DNA of 64,000 nucleotides. It comes from Glandiceps talaboti. Taxonomy: Eukaryota > Hemichordata > Enteropneusta > Spengelidae. Under the pieces are notes generated by a model that saw only the letters and a program-made list of their open reading frames with translations, was not told where the DNA came from and did not search any database. The position numbers and the translations under genes were made by a program. The DNA is taken from positions 20,548,740 through 20,612,739 of the forward strand of contig NC_135561.1 of the NCBI RefSeq assembly GCF_964340395.1, in the 5' to 3' direction. How positions within the stretch are numbered: position 1 is the stretch's first letter; every line of letters starts with the position of its first letter. Below, one piece after another: positions 12,046 through 22,500 of the stretch.

Positions 12046-12102
12046 TGACGTCAGTGACCTAGGTCACTACTTTTATCAGGTGACCGCACACGTGCACGTG
12101 TG
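12046..12102. promoter_or_regulatory. cluster of palindromic sites upstream of TRIM copy 1
   Basis: Within 57 bp there is TGACGTCA (12046-12053, a full CRE/ATF site), AGTGACCTAGGTCACT (12053-12068, a perfect 16-bp palindrome made of everted AGGTCA half-sites) and CACACGTGCACGTGTG (12087-12102, a perfect palindrome with two CACGTG E-boxes). The last ends 37 bp before the ATG at 12140. The sites are seen directly; their use by bZIP, nuclear receptor and bHLH factors is inferred from the motifs. Confidence 0.55.
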
Positions 12103-12139
12103 ATCAAGCGAAGTCCCAAGTTGGGCTAAAAACTTAAAC

Positions 12140-14380
12140 ATGGCAGCCTGTTTTCCGACTCAACCAGCTGAAGAGATTCTTAATGACGTTGGTGAAGGTT
12201 TTGTGACTTGTGCAATCTGTCTTGAGTTTTATCGACAACCTAAACTTCTACCATGTGATCACACATTCTGTTGTCAATGCTTGGAGACACTGGTGGAGAA
12301 AAAAGGATCCCTCAACTGTCCTGTGTGTAACGGTGAGTGTGAACTGGTTGATGGTGACGTGTCTACACTGAATGACAACCATGTTGTCAACTCATTGCTT
12401 GAAGTCATTCACAGCAAACAAGATGAAGCCAGTGTCAAGAAATTGAAATGTGAGGGTTGTGATGAAAACGATGCTTCACATTTTTGTTGTGATTGTTCTC
12501 AGTATTTCGGTGAAAGCTGTGTGAAAGTTCACAAGAGAATGAAAAGTTCAAGTTCCCATACTGTCTTCACCATTGAAGAATATAAGGAACTAAAGAGAAC
12601 AAAACCGTCATCTGCACAACCAAAAGAATTCTGTAAAGTTCATCCACAAAATGAACTGAAATACTACTGTGATACATGTCAGAAACCCATTTGTATGGAG
12701 TGTACTATATTTGATCATTGTGTACCAGATCATAAACACAGATATATACAAGAAGTGGCAGATGAGTATACTCAGAAATTATCCCAAACTATAGACAAAC
12801 TGAAAGTGAAAGCACAGGAGGCTGAAGACAGTAAAACTGTTGCCAAAGGAACAGTTGACAAACTTAAAGAACATCGTCTGATGGGAGAAGAGCTAGTAAA
12901 ATCTACAGTTGAAGCAGTGACTGAGAAAGTGAAAGTAGAGAGTAAGAAACTGGTACAAGAGTTGAAGACAACATGTGACCAACGTCAGAAACATCTTGAA
13001 GTTCAAATTGATGATTTAGAGTTCAAGTATGAGAACATTACCAGTACTTGTAAATGTGTAGAGACATTGATGTATCAAAACAATGGTTGTCAGTTGCTAC
13101 GTACAAGACAAGCCACAACCCAACGTCTTAATGATCTAGCTGAGCTGGAAACCAACCCTGAAATACTGTATGAAAAGATCATATTCCAGGCTTCAGATCT
13201 TGAACAGTTTACTGTACAAAACATGGTTGGTGTGTTAAGATCTGATGTTTGTGTTCCTCGGTGTACCATTGGTAAAATACCAAAACAACTGCTGAAAGGT
13301 GAATCAGCTAAGTTGGTCATTACAACTCGAGATAGCAGAGGGAAGGTAATACTACCTAACCAAGATTTGAAAGTGAATGTAACACAGTCAGATGGATCAC
13401 AAGAAGAGATTGAAGTCACTGATAATGGAGATGGAACACATACTGGCATTGTATGTGGGAAAACAGCTGGCAAGTTAAATGTTAGAGTAAGAGTAGGGTA
13501 TACTAAAATTCCTGTGTGGCAATTTCAGATTCCTGTTATCAAGGGATTGGTGAAAACCATTGGAAGATGTGGAACTCACAAGGGGAACTTTCGGAACCCA
13601 AGAGGAATAGCTATGAACAATTATGGAGACATGGTGGTAGCTGACTCAGATAATAACAGACTACAGGTCATTGACATTGATGGAAACTGTAAAAAAATAT
13701 TTGAATTTACAGAATTTGACAATCCTTTCATCCCATATGATGTAGCAGTATCAGCTGATAATCTGTACTTCACAGTAGACAGAGGTAACAACCAAATAGT
13801 TGTAAGTGACACCAATGGTAAAGTAGTGCGACGTTTTGGCCAATATCAAATAATATACCCCTATGGGATTGCTGTAAGTCCACTTGATGGCAGTGTCTAT
13901 GTCACAGAGTGGGATGGGAAGAGTTCAGATGAAACTGATCGAACCAGACACTGTATCAAGAAATTCGATAGGTATGGCGGCTATGTGAAGTCCTTCGGAA
14001 AGTATGGAAGAGGGAAGGGGGAAATTAGGGCACCACACTATTTGTGTTTTGACAGCCAAGGAATTTTGTATGTCGCAAATATGAAGAATGATTGCATTCA
14101 AGTATTTGATGCCTGTGGAAAATTTGTATATGCATTACAACAACATTATGGAAAATTAGAGAGACCCACAGGGGTTGCAATCGCTAGGGACAGATATGTA
14201 TACATTACTAGTTATAACCATATCCAGAAATGCAATGCTATTGGTTCCTCGTATAGCAAAGTAAATAGTTCTACTGAGGTGTTAGAATCACCTCGTGGAA
14301 TAATATTGGTTGAAGGTAAACCAATGAAAGTAGTTGTTGTTGATGGAAAGCACCATTGCATTAAAGTGTTTGTTGAGTAA
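12140..14380 (+). CDS. TRIM2/3/71-type RING-B-box-filamin-NHL protein, copy 1
   Basis: Intronless 746-aa frame, probably a cytoplasmic RING E3 ubiquitin ligase. Domains in order: C3HC4 RING (C24, C27, C39, H41, C44, C47, C60, C63); B-box1 (C104-H140); B-box2 (C165, H168, C177, C180, C185, C188, H198, H200); coiled coil about 205-360; filamin/ABP280 repeat about 370-470; NHL beta-propeller about 475-746. Oddities: in B-box1 the ligand Cys124 is Gly (codon GGT at 12509), and the last filamin strand is altered (VPVWQF-type text in place of the IPGCPYEVDV of copies 2 and 3). The rest of the first 470 residues is nearly identical to copies 2 and 3; the NHL end is the most divergent of the three. 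The start is chosen because all three copies share the MAAC start. It lies outside TSEN34 on the opposite strand. Substrates are unknown. Confidence 0.93.
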   Translation: MAACFPTQPAEEILNDVGEGFVTCAICLEFYRQPKLLPCDHTFCCQCLETLVEKKGSLNCPVCNGECELVDGDVSTLNDNHVVNSLLEVIHSKQDEASVKKLKCEGCDENDASHFCCDCSQYFGESCVKVHKRMKSSSSHTVFTIEEYKELKRTKPSSAQPKEFCKVHPQNELKYYCDTCQKPICMECTIFDHCVPDHKHRYIQEVADEYTQKLSQTIDKLKVKAQEAEDSKTVAKGTVDKLKEHRLMGEELVKSTVEAVTEKVKVESKKLVQELKTTCDQRQKHLEVQIDDLEFKYENITSTCKCVETLMYQNNGCQLLRTRQATTQRLNDLAELETNPEILYEKIIFQASDLEQFTVQNMVGVLRSDVCVPRCTIGKIPKQLLKGESAKLVITTRDSRGKVILPNQDLKVNVTQSDGSQEEIEVTDNGDGTHTGIVCGKTAGKLNVRVRVGYTKIPVWQFQIPVIKGLVKTIGRCGTHKGNFRNPRGIAMNNYGDMVVADSDNNRLQVIDIDGNCKKIFEFTEFDNPFIPYDVAVSADNLYFTVDRGNNQIVVSDTNGKVVRRFGQYQIIYPYGIAVSPLDGSVYVTEWDGKSSDETDRTRHCIKKFDRYGGYVKSFGKYGRGKGEIRAPHYLCFDSQGILYVANMKNDCIQVFDACGKFVYALQQHYGKLERPTGVAIARDRYVYITSYNHIQKCNAIGSSYSKVNSSTEVLESPRGIILVEGKPMKVVVVDGKHHCIKVFVE

Positions 14381-14384
14381 TGTA

Positions 14385-14575
14385 TCAGATTTAATTCAGG
14401 TAATCTCTCAGATTTATCAAGTAATGTATCAGATTTACTTCAAGTCATCTACCAGATTTACTTCAAGTAATGTATCAGATTTACTTCAAGTAATGTATCA
14501 GATTTTCTTTAAGTAATCCATCAGATTTACTTCAAGTAATCTATCAGATTTACTTCAAGCAGTGTTTTCACTTTA
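14385..14575. repeat. tandem ~23-bp minisatellite after TRIM copy 1
   Basis: About eight imperfect copies of GTAATGTATCAGATTTACTT plus CAA begin 5 bp after the TRIM stop codon, so they should lie in its 3' UTR. Two units have changed registers (ATCCATCAG, ATCTACCAG). Confidence 0.85.
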
Positions 14576-14820
14576 AGTGGCCATGTGGATCAGAAATGGC
14601 AACTTAGGCCAAAAAAAAGATTTGTTTCTGTTCAGGACAGTTTGTCTGAAATGGTGTGATGACATGATTTTTTAAAAAATTCTCAACAAACCTGTCACTC
14701 AATCTACTATTTATGGCAGTTACTGTTCTTTTTATTGAATACTTTAGATCAAGTATGTATGTAGGGCAGAGGTCATTTGCTTGTCCTCACTGAAGTAAGG
14801 AGCAGACTGCATGGACTGGA

Positions 14821-14892
<72 letters not shown>
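14821..14892. repeat. (CA)n microsatellite
   Basis: A run of roughly 30 CA dinucleotides with one interruption (CAAACACACACACAAAG) at its right edge. Confidence 0.97.
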
Positions 14893-16228
14893 AAGACAGA
14901 CACGGTGAATGCCGGTGATGCACATGCTGACCAGAAACACTTTTTTTGGTGGGACTCATCTTGTATCTTTAATATGGCCGTATGGATGAGAAATAGGGAC
15001 TTATTTTGTATCTTTAATTCATAAAACAATTCAATGTTTTTCTACTGAAAAAAATAACTATGAAATAACAAAACTTATACCAAGTCAGTGTTTGTTACTC
15101 AATAAGTTACAAGAAGCTAAAAAGTTTTATTTTGTGTCATGTGCATACAATATCAAACTTTTTACACATTTTTATTTTATTTTATGCTCTTTATTAAGTT
15201 ACAACCAAGGACTTGGTCCTTGTTACTTCACATTGTTTTTCAGTAGAATATCACTTTTTATCTTTATACAAAATAACTACCCACTACTCATGGGCTGGGT
15301 GGGAGGGGGGGGGGGGCTTTATTTGTAGTTTGAAGTTTAGTTCAAAGATCTGTCTCCTTTTATAGGTGTGATCTTTGAAATACTGCGGATGTCTGAAATA
15401 ATGTTTATAATCCAGTTGCCATAGTTACAAAAAAATCATGATTATAGGTACAACATACATACAGTAGTCAGTTTTTTATTTTAGGAAGTTTATTTCAAAG
15501 ATCAATGACACAATCAGTCTCATTGAGTCCTGTACACAGCCAACTTTCTGCAGTCCTGTGGCAGTGCAGGGCTGCATCAGGAGTGAACGCATGATTGAAA
15601 ATTTTTCCCTGTGTATTATACAGCTGTGATGTGTCAAATACTGATGTTTAAAATAATGTGTATACAAAAATACATATTACAGTTGCTAGACAGTTACAAA
15701 ATATTAACATTCCACAATCAAAAAATATATTACTTTCAGTTCAAAGTGATATGAAACACTGTTTAGACCTAAATAGTCAATGGTATAAACAGACACGTAC
15801 CGGTACTGTTAGACTTGAACATGATGTTATACCCTATCTGGTCTGTCATGAAAGGGAATGAATGTTCATGGTAGCTGTGAATTGATGAGATAAAATCATA
15901 TTGTATGTTAAACTGAAAAGTGCCATACATTGATCTGTACCAACTTAAATACACCAACTGTGATGTACAACTCTTGAAAGTGAAGTAAAGTACTTTCTCT
16001 TTGTGTCACACTTATTTATAACATTCATATCAAGTGTAAAAGGACACGCTTTCAATATTCCTTTCATTATAAGGCTTGTATGTGGCTGTTCTAACTACTG
16101 GTAGTCAATTTGTAAACAGTGTATTCTGCTAACATTGTAACAAACAACAGACTGATTTAACAGTGAATGGTGGTGATTATATTCAGCTCTCCATGAGATC
16201 TAGACAATGTTTTATGACATCTATGTTT
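14893..16228. other. intergenic, no gene recognised
   Basis: AT-rich DNA with a poly-G run at 15303-15316. No coding, RNA or dispersed repeat signal that I can support. Confidence 0.45.
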
Positions 16229-16470
16229 ACACTCTAAAGTCACTGACTATTTACTTACTTTGTACTGCTAACACTGTTTACACTCTAGTCATTGACTATT
16301 TACTGACTTTGCACTGCTAACACTGTTTACACTCTAGTCATTGACTATTTACTGACTTTGTACTGCTAACATTGTTTACACTCTAGTCATTGACTATTTA
16401 CTGACTTTGTACTGCTAACACTGTTTACACTCTAGTCATTGACTATTTACTGACTTTGCACTGTTAACAT
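16229..16470. repeat. 49-bp tandem repeat, about five copies
   Basis: The unit ACACTCTAGTCATTGACTAT with TTACTGACTTTGCACTGCTA and ACACTGTTT repeats head-to-tail with very few differences. The first copy is slightly diverged (ACTCTAAAGTCACTGAC). Confidence 0.9.
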
Positions 16471-17907
16471 TTGTTTATGAATTAATTACATTGAGAGACA
16501 CCACACAATGGGTTCTTGAAACACTAGACTGTTACACTTGATCTCAGACCACTAACAAAGTATTGGTCTGAGACTTGATACAGATGGTCTAAGCATTTAT
16601 GACAAACAATGCAAATATCTTACTTGAGTGTTACAAGATGTATTCACTTTCACTGTTTAGAGAGTTGTTCACTAATTCCCTTCATTTGGTAAATGTCAGT
16701 GTGCAAACACATCAATAAAAGAGTATACTAATATTTCTATACATGGGCTTGTCTGAGTCTTCTAATTTTATCCTAATTTTGTCCTAAAATCTTGACACAG
16801 TGTTGCTGCCAGAGGGTTTTTTTGAGTCATTTGACACACATTTTTTGGACCTGACCCACAATTTTGGAAGTGATGGGTCATAGATGCCCCACCTTAAAAT
16901 TGTGTGCAAATATGTTTAGCAATATGACCACGCCTATAGCAACAGCCAAATGATTGCATACATTGCATAGATAACAACAGGGTTGGATAGGCAACTGCAT
17001 AATCATTCAGAAAATATCCAGCATGGATCAGCATGTGGGTAAATATTTTTAAAAACTGTACAGTTGTACTACAACGCAATTGGCACTTTTTTTTATTACG
17101 TCCCCAAAAAATTTATGATGACCCAGAAAAATGAAAGTCTCAGGACACTATGTCCCACTCATTCAAAAGGCTGGCTGCAACACTGCTAAAACGTATGTGA
17201 TAGGTTGGGTTTTTCTTCCCTTGACCTTCTCTAGGCTGATAAGAGCGCCCTCACACAGTGCATCTTACACAAAGGTCTGTAAAGTATATTTAATAGATTT
17301 GAGATTGTGCATGTGTCAGATAAAGTGAGGTTGGTTTATGTCATCTGAGTATATGAAACTACATGACGTCTTTCCTGGCAAAACAAACTACCTGTCATGG
17401 TAGGTCTTTCCCGCCAAGACGTACTAATTCATCAAAGAATATAGATGTAGGTAATGATGCTGACAACATTTTGTAATAACAGATATTATAGTTTACCACA
17501 GTCACACAAGTCCATAATATCAATTCCGTACTATCATAGCCTGTTTACTGTGCTTTTGTGTTACATAACAGTATTCAAATGAAGTCATGAGGTAAATGTA
17601 CACACACACATTTGAAATGAGCAAGGGAGTTAACACATGAAGCCCATGAAATAGACATGGGATAATTTACATACAATTATGTAAATTTAACATACAAGTG
17701 TTTCATCAGGACTTTTGGGGGTGTGGCTAACCACATCAGTTTTAACAAGCTAGTTGGTTTTGAGGGCTAGAAGGTATGACGACAACTATGATGTAACACA
17801 CCAGCACAATTAGTAAACAGACTTATAGTAATGCTACCTAAATTTATTATAGTATTAGATAAAGTGACATGGTTTACATTATTACAGCTTGTCACGCTAG
17901 GTCTCTC
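16471..17907. repeat. unassigned DNA with decayed 'TCCATAATATCAA' repeat units
   Basis: 16471-17339 shows no feature. From about 17340 there are degenerate units that contain GGTAGGTCTTTCCCGCCAAG, TAATAACAGATATTATAGTT and GTCCATAATATCAATTCC. They resemble the clearer units at 18590-18960. A perfect short palindrome, AATTTACATA-CAAT-TATGTAAATT, lies near 17671-17694. Confidence 0.45.
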
Positions 17908-18469
17908 CCAATCTGATTAAAATCCAATGTAGATGTCGGCTAGTCGCAATCGCTCATTGCTATGGGGGGGGGGGGGGGAAGCGTTCCAATGTAGCTAACA
18001 TTTACATAAGACGAAATGCATAGAGATACATCTAAACAAGAATTCTTTAATTACCATAATTAAATATATAGCAATACAATCACTGAATGTTTTTACAGTT
18101 GAAATACTTCATACGTTGTCGGTTGTGTGTTTGCATAAAAAACGCCATGTAGTAGTAGGAAAGGTAGGTCCAGCCATTGTACTCCAGCTCAGGAAGTTCA
18201 ATTACTGGACTTCCTGTTGATATTCATTGTTTGTTGATGTTTGTTGATATTCAATGCGTACATGTATGCCCATGACAAGTAAGACGCAACCTGATTGGCT
18301 GTGTGTCTCACTGAGCAGAAATTCGTTTGCATGTGTGCCAGTTCAGATGTAGAGGAGACGATCAGGCTAAAAAAATGCAAACAAGTACCAAGAAGATAAA
18401 TAATGAAGGTAAAATAGCAATGAACGATTACGATTAGCCGACATCTACATCAGATTTTAATCAGATTGG
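17908..18469. mobile_element. 562-bp MITE with ~57-bp TIRs and 7-bp target duplication
   Basis: The left end CCAATCTGATTAAAATCCAA continues for about 57 bp and is the reverse complement of the right end (18413-18469, finishing in CAGATTGG). GTCTCTC flanks it on both sides (17901-17907 and 18470-18476), a 7-bp direct repeat. The interior has a poly-G tract, a short hairpin near 18188-18214 and no transposase. It interrupts a unit of the surrounding decayed repeat, so it is younger than that repeat. The superfamily is uncertain. Confidence 0.8.
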
Positions 18470-18589
18470 GTCTCTCCACACCAATACATAATACCAAAGT
18501 AGTAGTCCATATTATCCAAGATTATATATGTAGGTGTTGATAGTTAAAACATTCTGTAATAACAAATTTGATAGTTTACCACCAATCAT

Positions 18590-18960
18590 ACCATGGCTAT
18601 AATATCAAGAATTATGCAAGCAGTTGTTGACAAGATATTGCTATTTCATAATATCAAATTTATTTCACCTGTAACGCTTGTCAGCATCCATTTAATGGTA
18701 GGTCTTTTTGTACCAATGTGTACCAGTACAGTTCACAATATCAGACTTAGCAAACAGTACTTGAGGTGCTGTTCCATAATATCAAATTTATTTTAGCTGT
18801 GATGCTTGTCAACATCTGTCTAATGGTAGTTTTTTTGGTACCGATGTGTACCAGTTCACAATATCAAAGACTCTGTAAACAGCACTTGAGAGAGGTAATG
18901 TTCCATAATATCAAATTTATTATGGATGAAAAGATACTAGTCAACACACCATCATAATAT
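18590..18960. repeat. ~125-bp diverged tandem repeat
   Basis: Three partial units share CATAATATCAAATTTATT, GCTTGTCARCATC and TTTGTACCAATGTGTACCAG-type blocks, with units near 18645, 18774 and 18900. They are homologous to the degenerate units on both sides of the MITE at 17908. Confidence 0.7.
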
Positions 18961-19155
18961 ATGAATGGCTTTTCCTACCAATATGGATATTGAAGTCCAT
19001 ATTATCAAGTCATATGAACACAGCTGCTAATAATGATACTATACAGTGCATAATATAATGTAATACCACCAGAATATCAGGTATGGATGGTGAGCAGTGT
19101 CGTGGTGTCATCAATCCTGTCAGTTGTATTACATTTCCATAAAATTAACATAACT

Positions 19156-19161
19156 TTTATT
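19156..19161 (-). terminator. candidate TSEN34 poly(A) signal
   Basis: The minus strand reads AATAAA about 380 nt after the TSEN34 stop codon. It would put the whole 54-bp repeat array in the 3' UTR. Confidence 0.4.
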
Positions 19162-19257
19162 GCACAAACTGTTGCCTCTGATCACAATTATGTCACTCTA
19201 GTCCTTCACAATTGAGTTGAATTTAAAAAAATAAATACATAAAGATTCAAACACTTG

Positions 19258-19575
19258 AAGCTATGTTAATCTTCAGTTGACACCAGTCCATAGTATAGAG
19301 GTACATAACAGTTTTCTGTGTTATCTTCAATTGACACCAGTCCATAGTATAGAGGTACATAACAGTTTTCTGTGTTATCTTCAATTGACACAGTCCATAG
19401 TAGAGAGGTACATAACAGTTTTCTGTGTTATCTTCAATTGACACCAGTCCATAGTATAGAGGTACATAACAGTTTTCTGTGTTATCTTCAATTGACACCA
19501 GTCCATAGTATAGAGGTACATTACAGTTTTCTGTGTTATCTTCAATTGACACCAGTCCATTGTATAGAGGTATGT
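19258..19575 (-). repeat. 54-bp tandem repeat made from the TSEN34 stop-codon region
   Basis: About 5.5 copies of a 54-bp unit which, on the minus strand, contains ATGGACTGGTGTCAATTGAA. This is the sequence of the last TSEN34 codons (TGVN) and its TGA stop, followed by GATAACACAGAAAACTG. The copy nearest the gene supplies the real stop at 19542-19544. The others lie downstream. One unit lacks two bases (GACACAGTCC at 19386). Confidence 0.85.
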
Positions 19576-22500
19576 ACAACATCATCATTGTCATCACAAG
19601 AACACAGTACAACAGTTTTCTTAACATTGGATGCTAGTCTTCCGTAGGACACCACATCCAATGCATTTAGTCTCTTGGTGTATGGCAAACACACCACTAC
19701 ATAGAATGAATGGAATAGGAATGGATCACCTGCAATATAGGAATACACAAATATAATATTTAAACAATATTTTACATGTATTGCACATGAAAGACAGTTG
19801 GAGCATTGGCTATGTGTTTTGTCAGAAATTGTACAGAATTAATTCACCTGAAACTCAGAGAAAAATAGTAACTTTTAGGGACAGTATATTTTGAAAGTGG
19901 CTTAACATACAAAAGTGCAACATGGGATGGAAACGGAACATACATGTAGGAGAATACTTGTGAAAACAAGACAGTGATCATGAAAATTAAAGACGTAAAA
20001 AGTAAAGATTATTTTTAAAACTTTGTGACTTTATATAGGTGGAACTATAAAGCATTGATTTCTAGCTTGTGTAGTGTAGTTATTTCATTGTTAGATGAAT
20101 TTGTCATACCCCAACTACTAAATGTACTAAACAGTAAAGTAACTAAGGTATGGTATTTGTGACTGCCTAGATGGTATACACAATATTGTAAATGTCTGTT
20201 GTTAATTCATTACATAAATATTAGATAGAATTCTCCATTCAATAACAACTTGATATTTTACACGGTTATACTTTTTCTTTCCTAAGTGTTTGAAACTGAA
20301 AAAATTTACAACACAAAGAACAATCAGTGAAAATGTCAGCCCCCCACCCTCCTTCCCCTCCTCCAATAAAAATCTTTGAGTACAATTTTTACATTCACTT
20401 TCAATTATGAAACTATTTATCACCTTTCTCAGGTTTGTTTGTTTGGGATCAATCTCATTCCAAATCTCCACACAAAAAGACATCAAAACTTTTTATATGT
20501 AATTGGAGTGGGAGAATTTAGATTCACAGATTCTGCATTGTTGGGTGTCTTGTCATCATTCAACAATATACATTGGAATAGAATTGTTTAGTCTACGTGG
20601 AATCAGGCCCCAGGGTGGGGGTGGGGGTGGGGGGTGGTGGGTTCTCCCACTTATTGGGTATACGTATATGTGCCACCCTTTAGGGTAGGGTTTTTTGTCC
20701 TTTGATCTAAAATGGGGTATTGGTTTTGGGTCAAAATTGGTCTAAAATGGGGTCTGCGGTTGACAACATTGGCAACACACCCCCACCTGATCTGGCCAGT
20801 GGTACCCCCTCCCCCCTGGGAATCAGGCAAGTCTCAAAGATGCACTAGCTGCAACTGGAACACTTTTTGAAACTGTTACTGTTTTGTTACATACATATAT
20901 TGTTATATATACATGTACTAGTTATATTTAACAGCCTGGACCATATTGAACTACTGTACCTGTGGGTAGCATATTGTGTGTGTACCCATACATGTACTAT
21001 GGTGACCCTTAAATCAGCAACCCATTGCATCACGCATGATTTCAACCTATTAATGTACTACTACTTATAGATAAAATTAGGCCTCTAATTAACATGTCTA
21101 ATTATTGCTATTTTAACAAATATCAGTGAATATATTGTTGGTTTTCTGATTGGAAATATAATACACCGGTTACCGCTAGTGCAGCTTTCATACACTATTT
21201 GCATATCAATAACACATTTAAATAATTATGAATTATACTGAATTATGAACAATCAGGTTAAACAACATCTCAAATGTATAATATACTCAGATACAAAGGC
21301 CATGCTCAGTATATCTAGATGTAGGCATTCAACTTTGTCCTTGAATGACCTTTGAACTGCAATGGATGCATCATGTGATCATTATATTCCACTGGTCTAG
21401 GGGGTCTTAAATCAGGTGACTCTAATGATTTGAATTTCTCAGAAGTGATGACATGTATGTTTCACCTTAGACCACTAACTAGGTTTCACCTAACAACATC
21501 ATGGCAGCCTGTGTCCCAACAAAACCAGCTGAAGAGATTCTTAATGACGTTGGTGAAGGTTTTGTGACTTGTGCAATCTGTCTTGAGTTTTATCGACAAC
21601 CTAAACTTCTACCATGTGATCACACATTCTGTTGTCAATGCTTGGAGACACTGGTGGAGAAAAAAGGATCCCTCAACTGTCCTGTGTGTAACGGTGAGTG
21701 TGAACTGATTGATGGCGATGTGTCTACACTGAATGACAACCATGTTGTCAACTCATTGCTTGAAGTCATTCACAGAAAACAAGATGAAGTCAGTGTCAAG
21801 AAATTGAAATGTGAGTGTTGTGATGAAAACAATGCTTCCCATTTTTGTCTGGATTGTTTTCAATATTTATGTGAAAGCGGTGTAAAAGTTCACAGGAAAC
21901 TGAAATGCTCAAGTTCCCATACTGTCTTCACCATTGAAGAATATAAGGAACTAAAGAGAACAAAACCGTCATCTACACAACCGAAAGAAGTCTGTAAAGT
22001 TCATCCACAAAATGAACTGAAATACTACTGTGATACATGTCAGAAACCCATTTGTATGGAGTGTACTATATTTGATCACTGTGTACCAGATCATAAACAC
22101 AGATATATACAAGAAGTGGCAGATGAGTATACTCAGAAATTATCCCAAACTATAGACAAACTGAAAGTGAAAGCACAAGAGGCTGAAGACAGTAAAACTG
22201 TTGTCAAGGAAACAGTTGACAAACTCAAAGAACATCGTCTGATGGGAGAAGAGCTAGTAAAATCTGCAGTTGAAGCAGTGACTGAGAAAGTGAAAGTAGA
22301 AAGTAAGAAACTGGTACAAGAGTTGAAGACAACATGTGACCAACGTCGGAAACATCTTGAAGTTCAAATTGATGATTTAGAGTTCAAGTATGAGAACATT
22401 ACCAGTACTTGTAAATGTGTAGAGACATTGATGTATCAAAACAATGGTTGTCAGTTGCTACGTACAAGACAAGCCACAACCCAACGTCTTAATGACCTAG

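Noticed and set aside
19247-19627. 126-codon minus-strand frame with LYYGLVSIEDNTENC repeats
   Set aside because: It runs through the 54-bp array in a different frame from the TSEN34 exon, whose own stop is at 19542. Only the TSEN34 frame continues the conserved nuclease.
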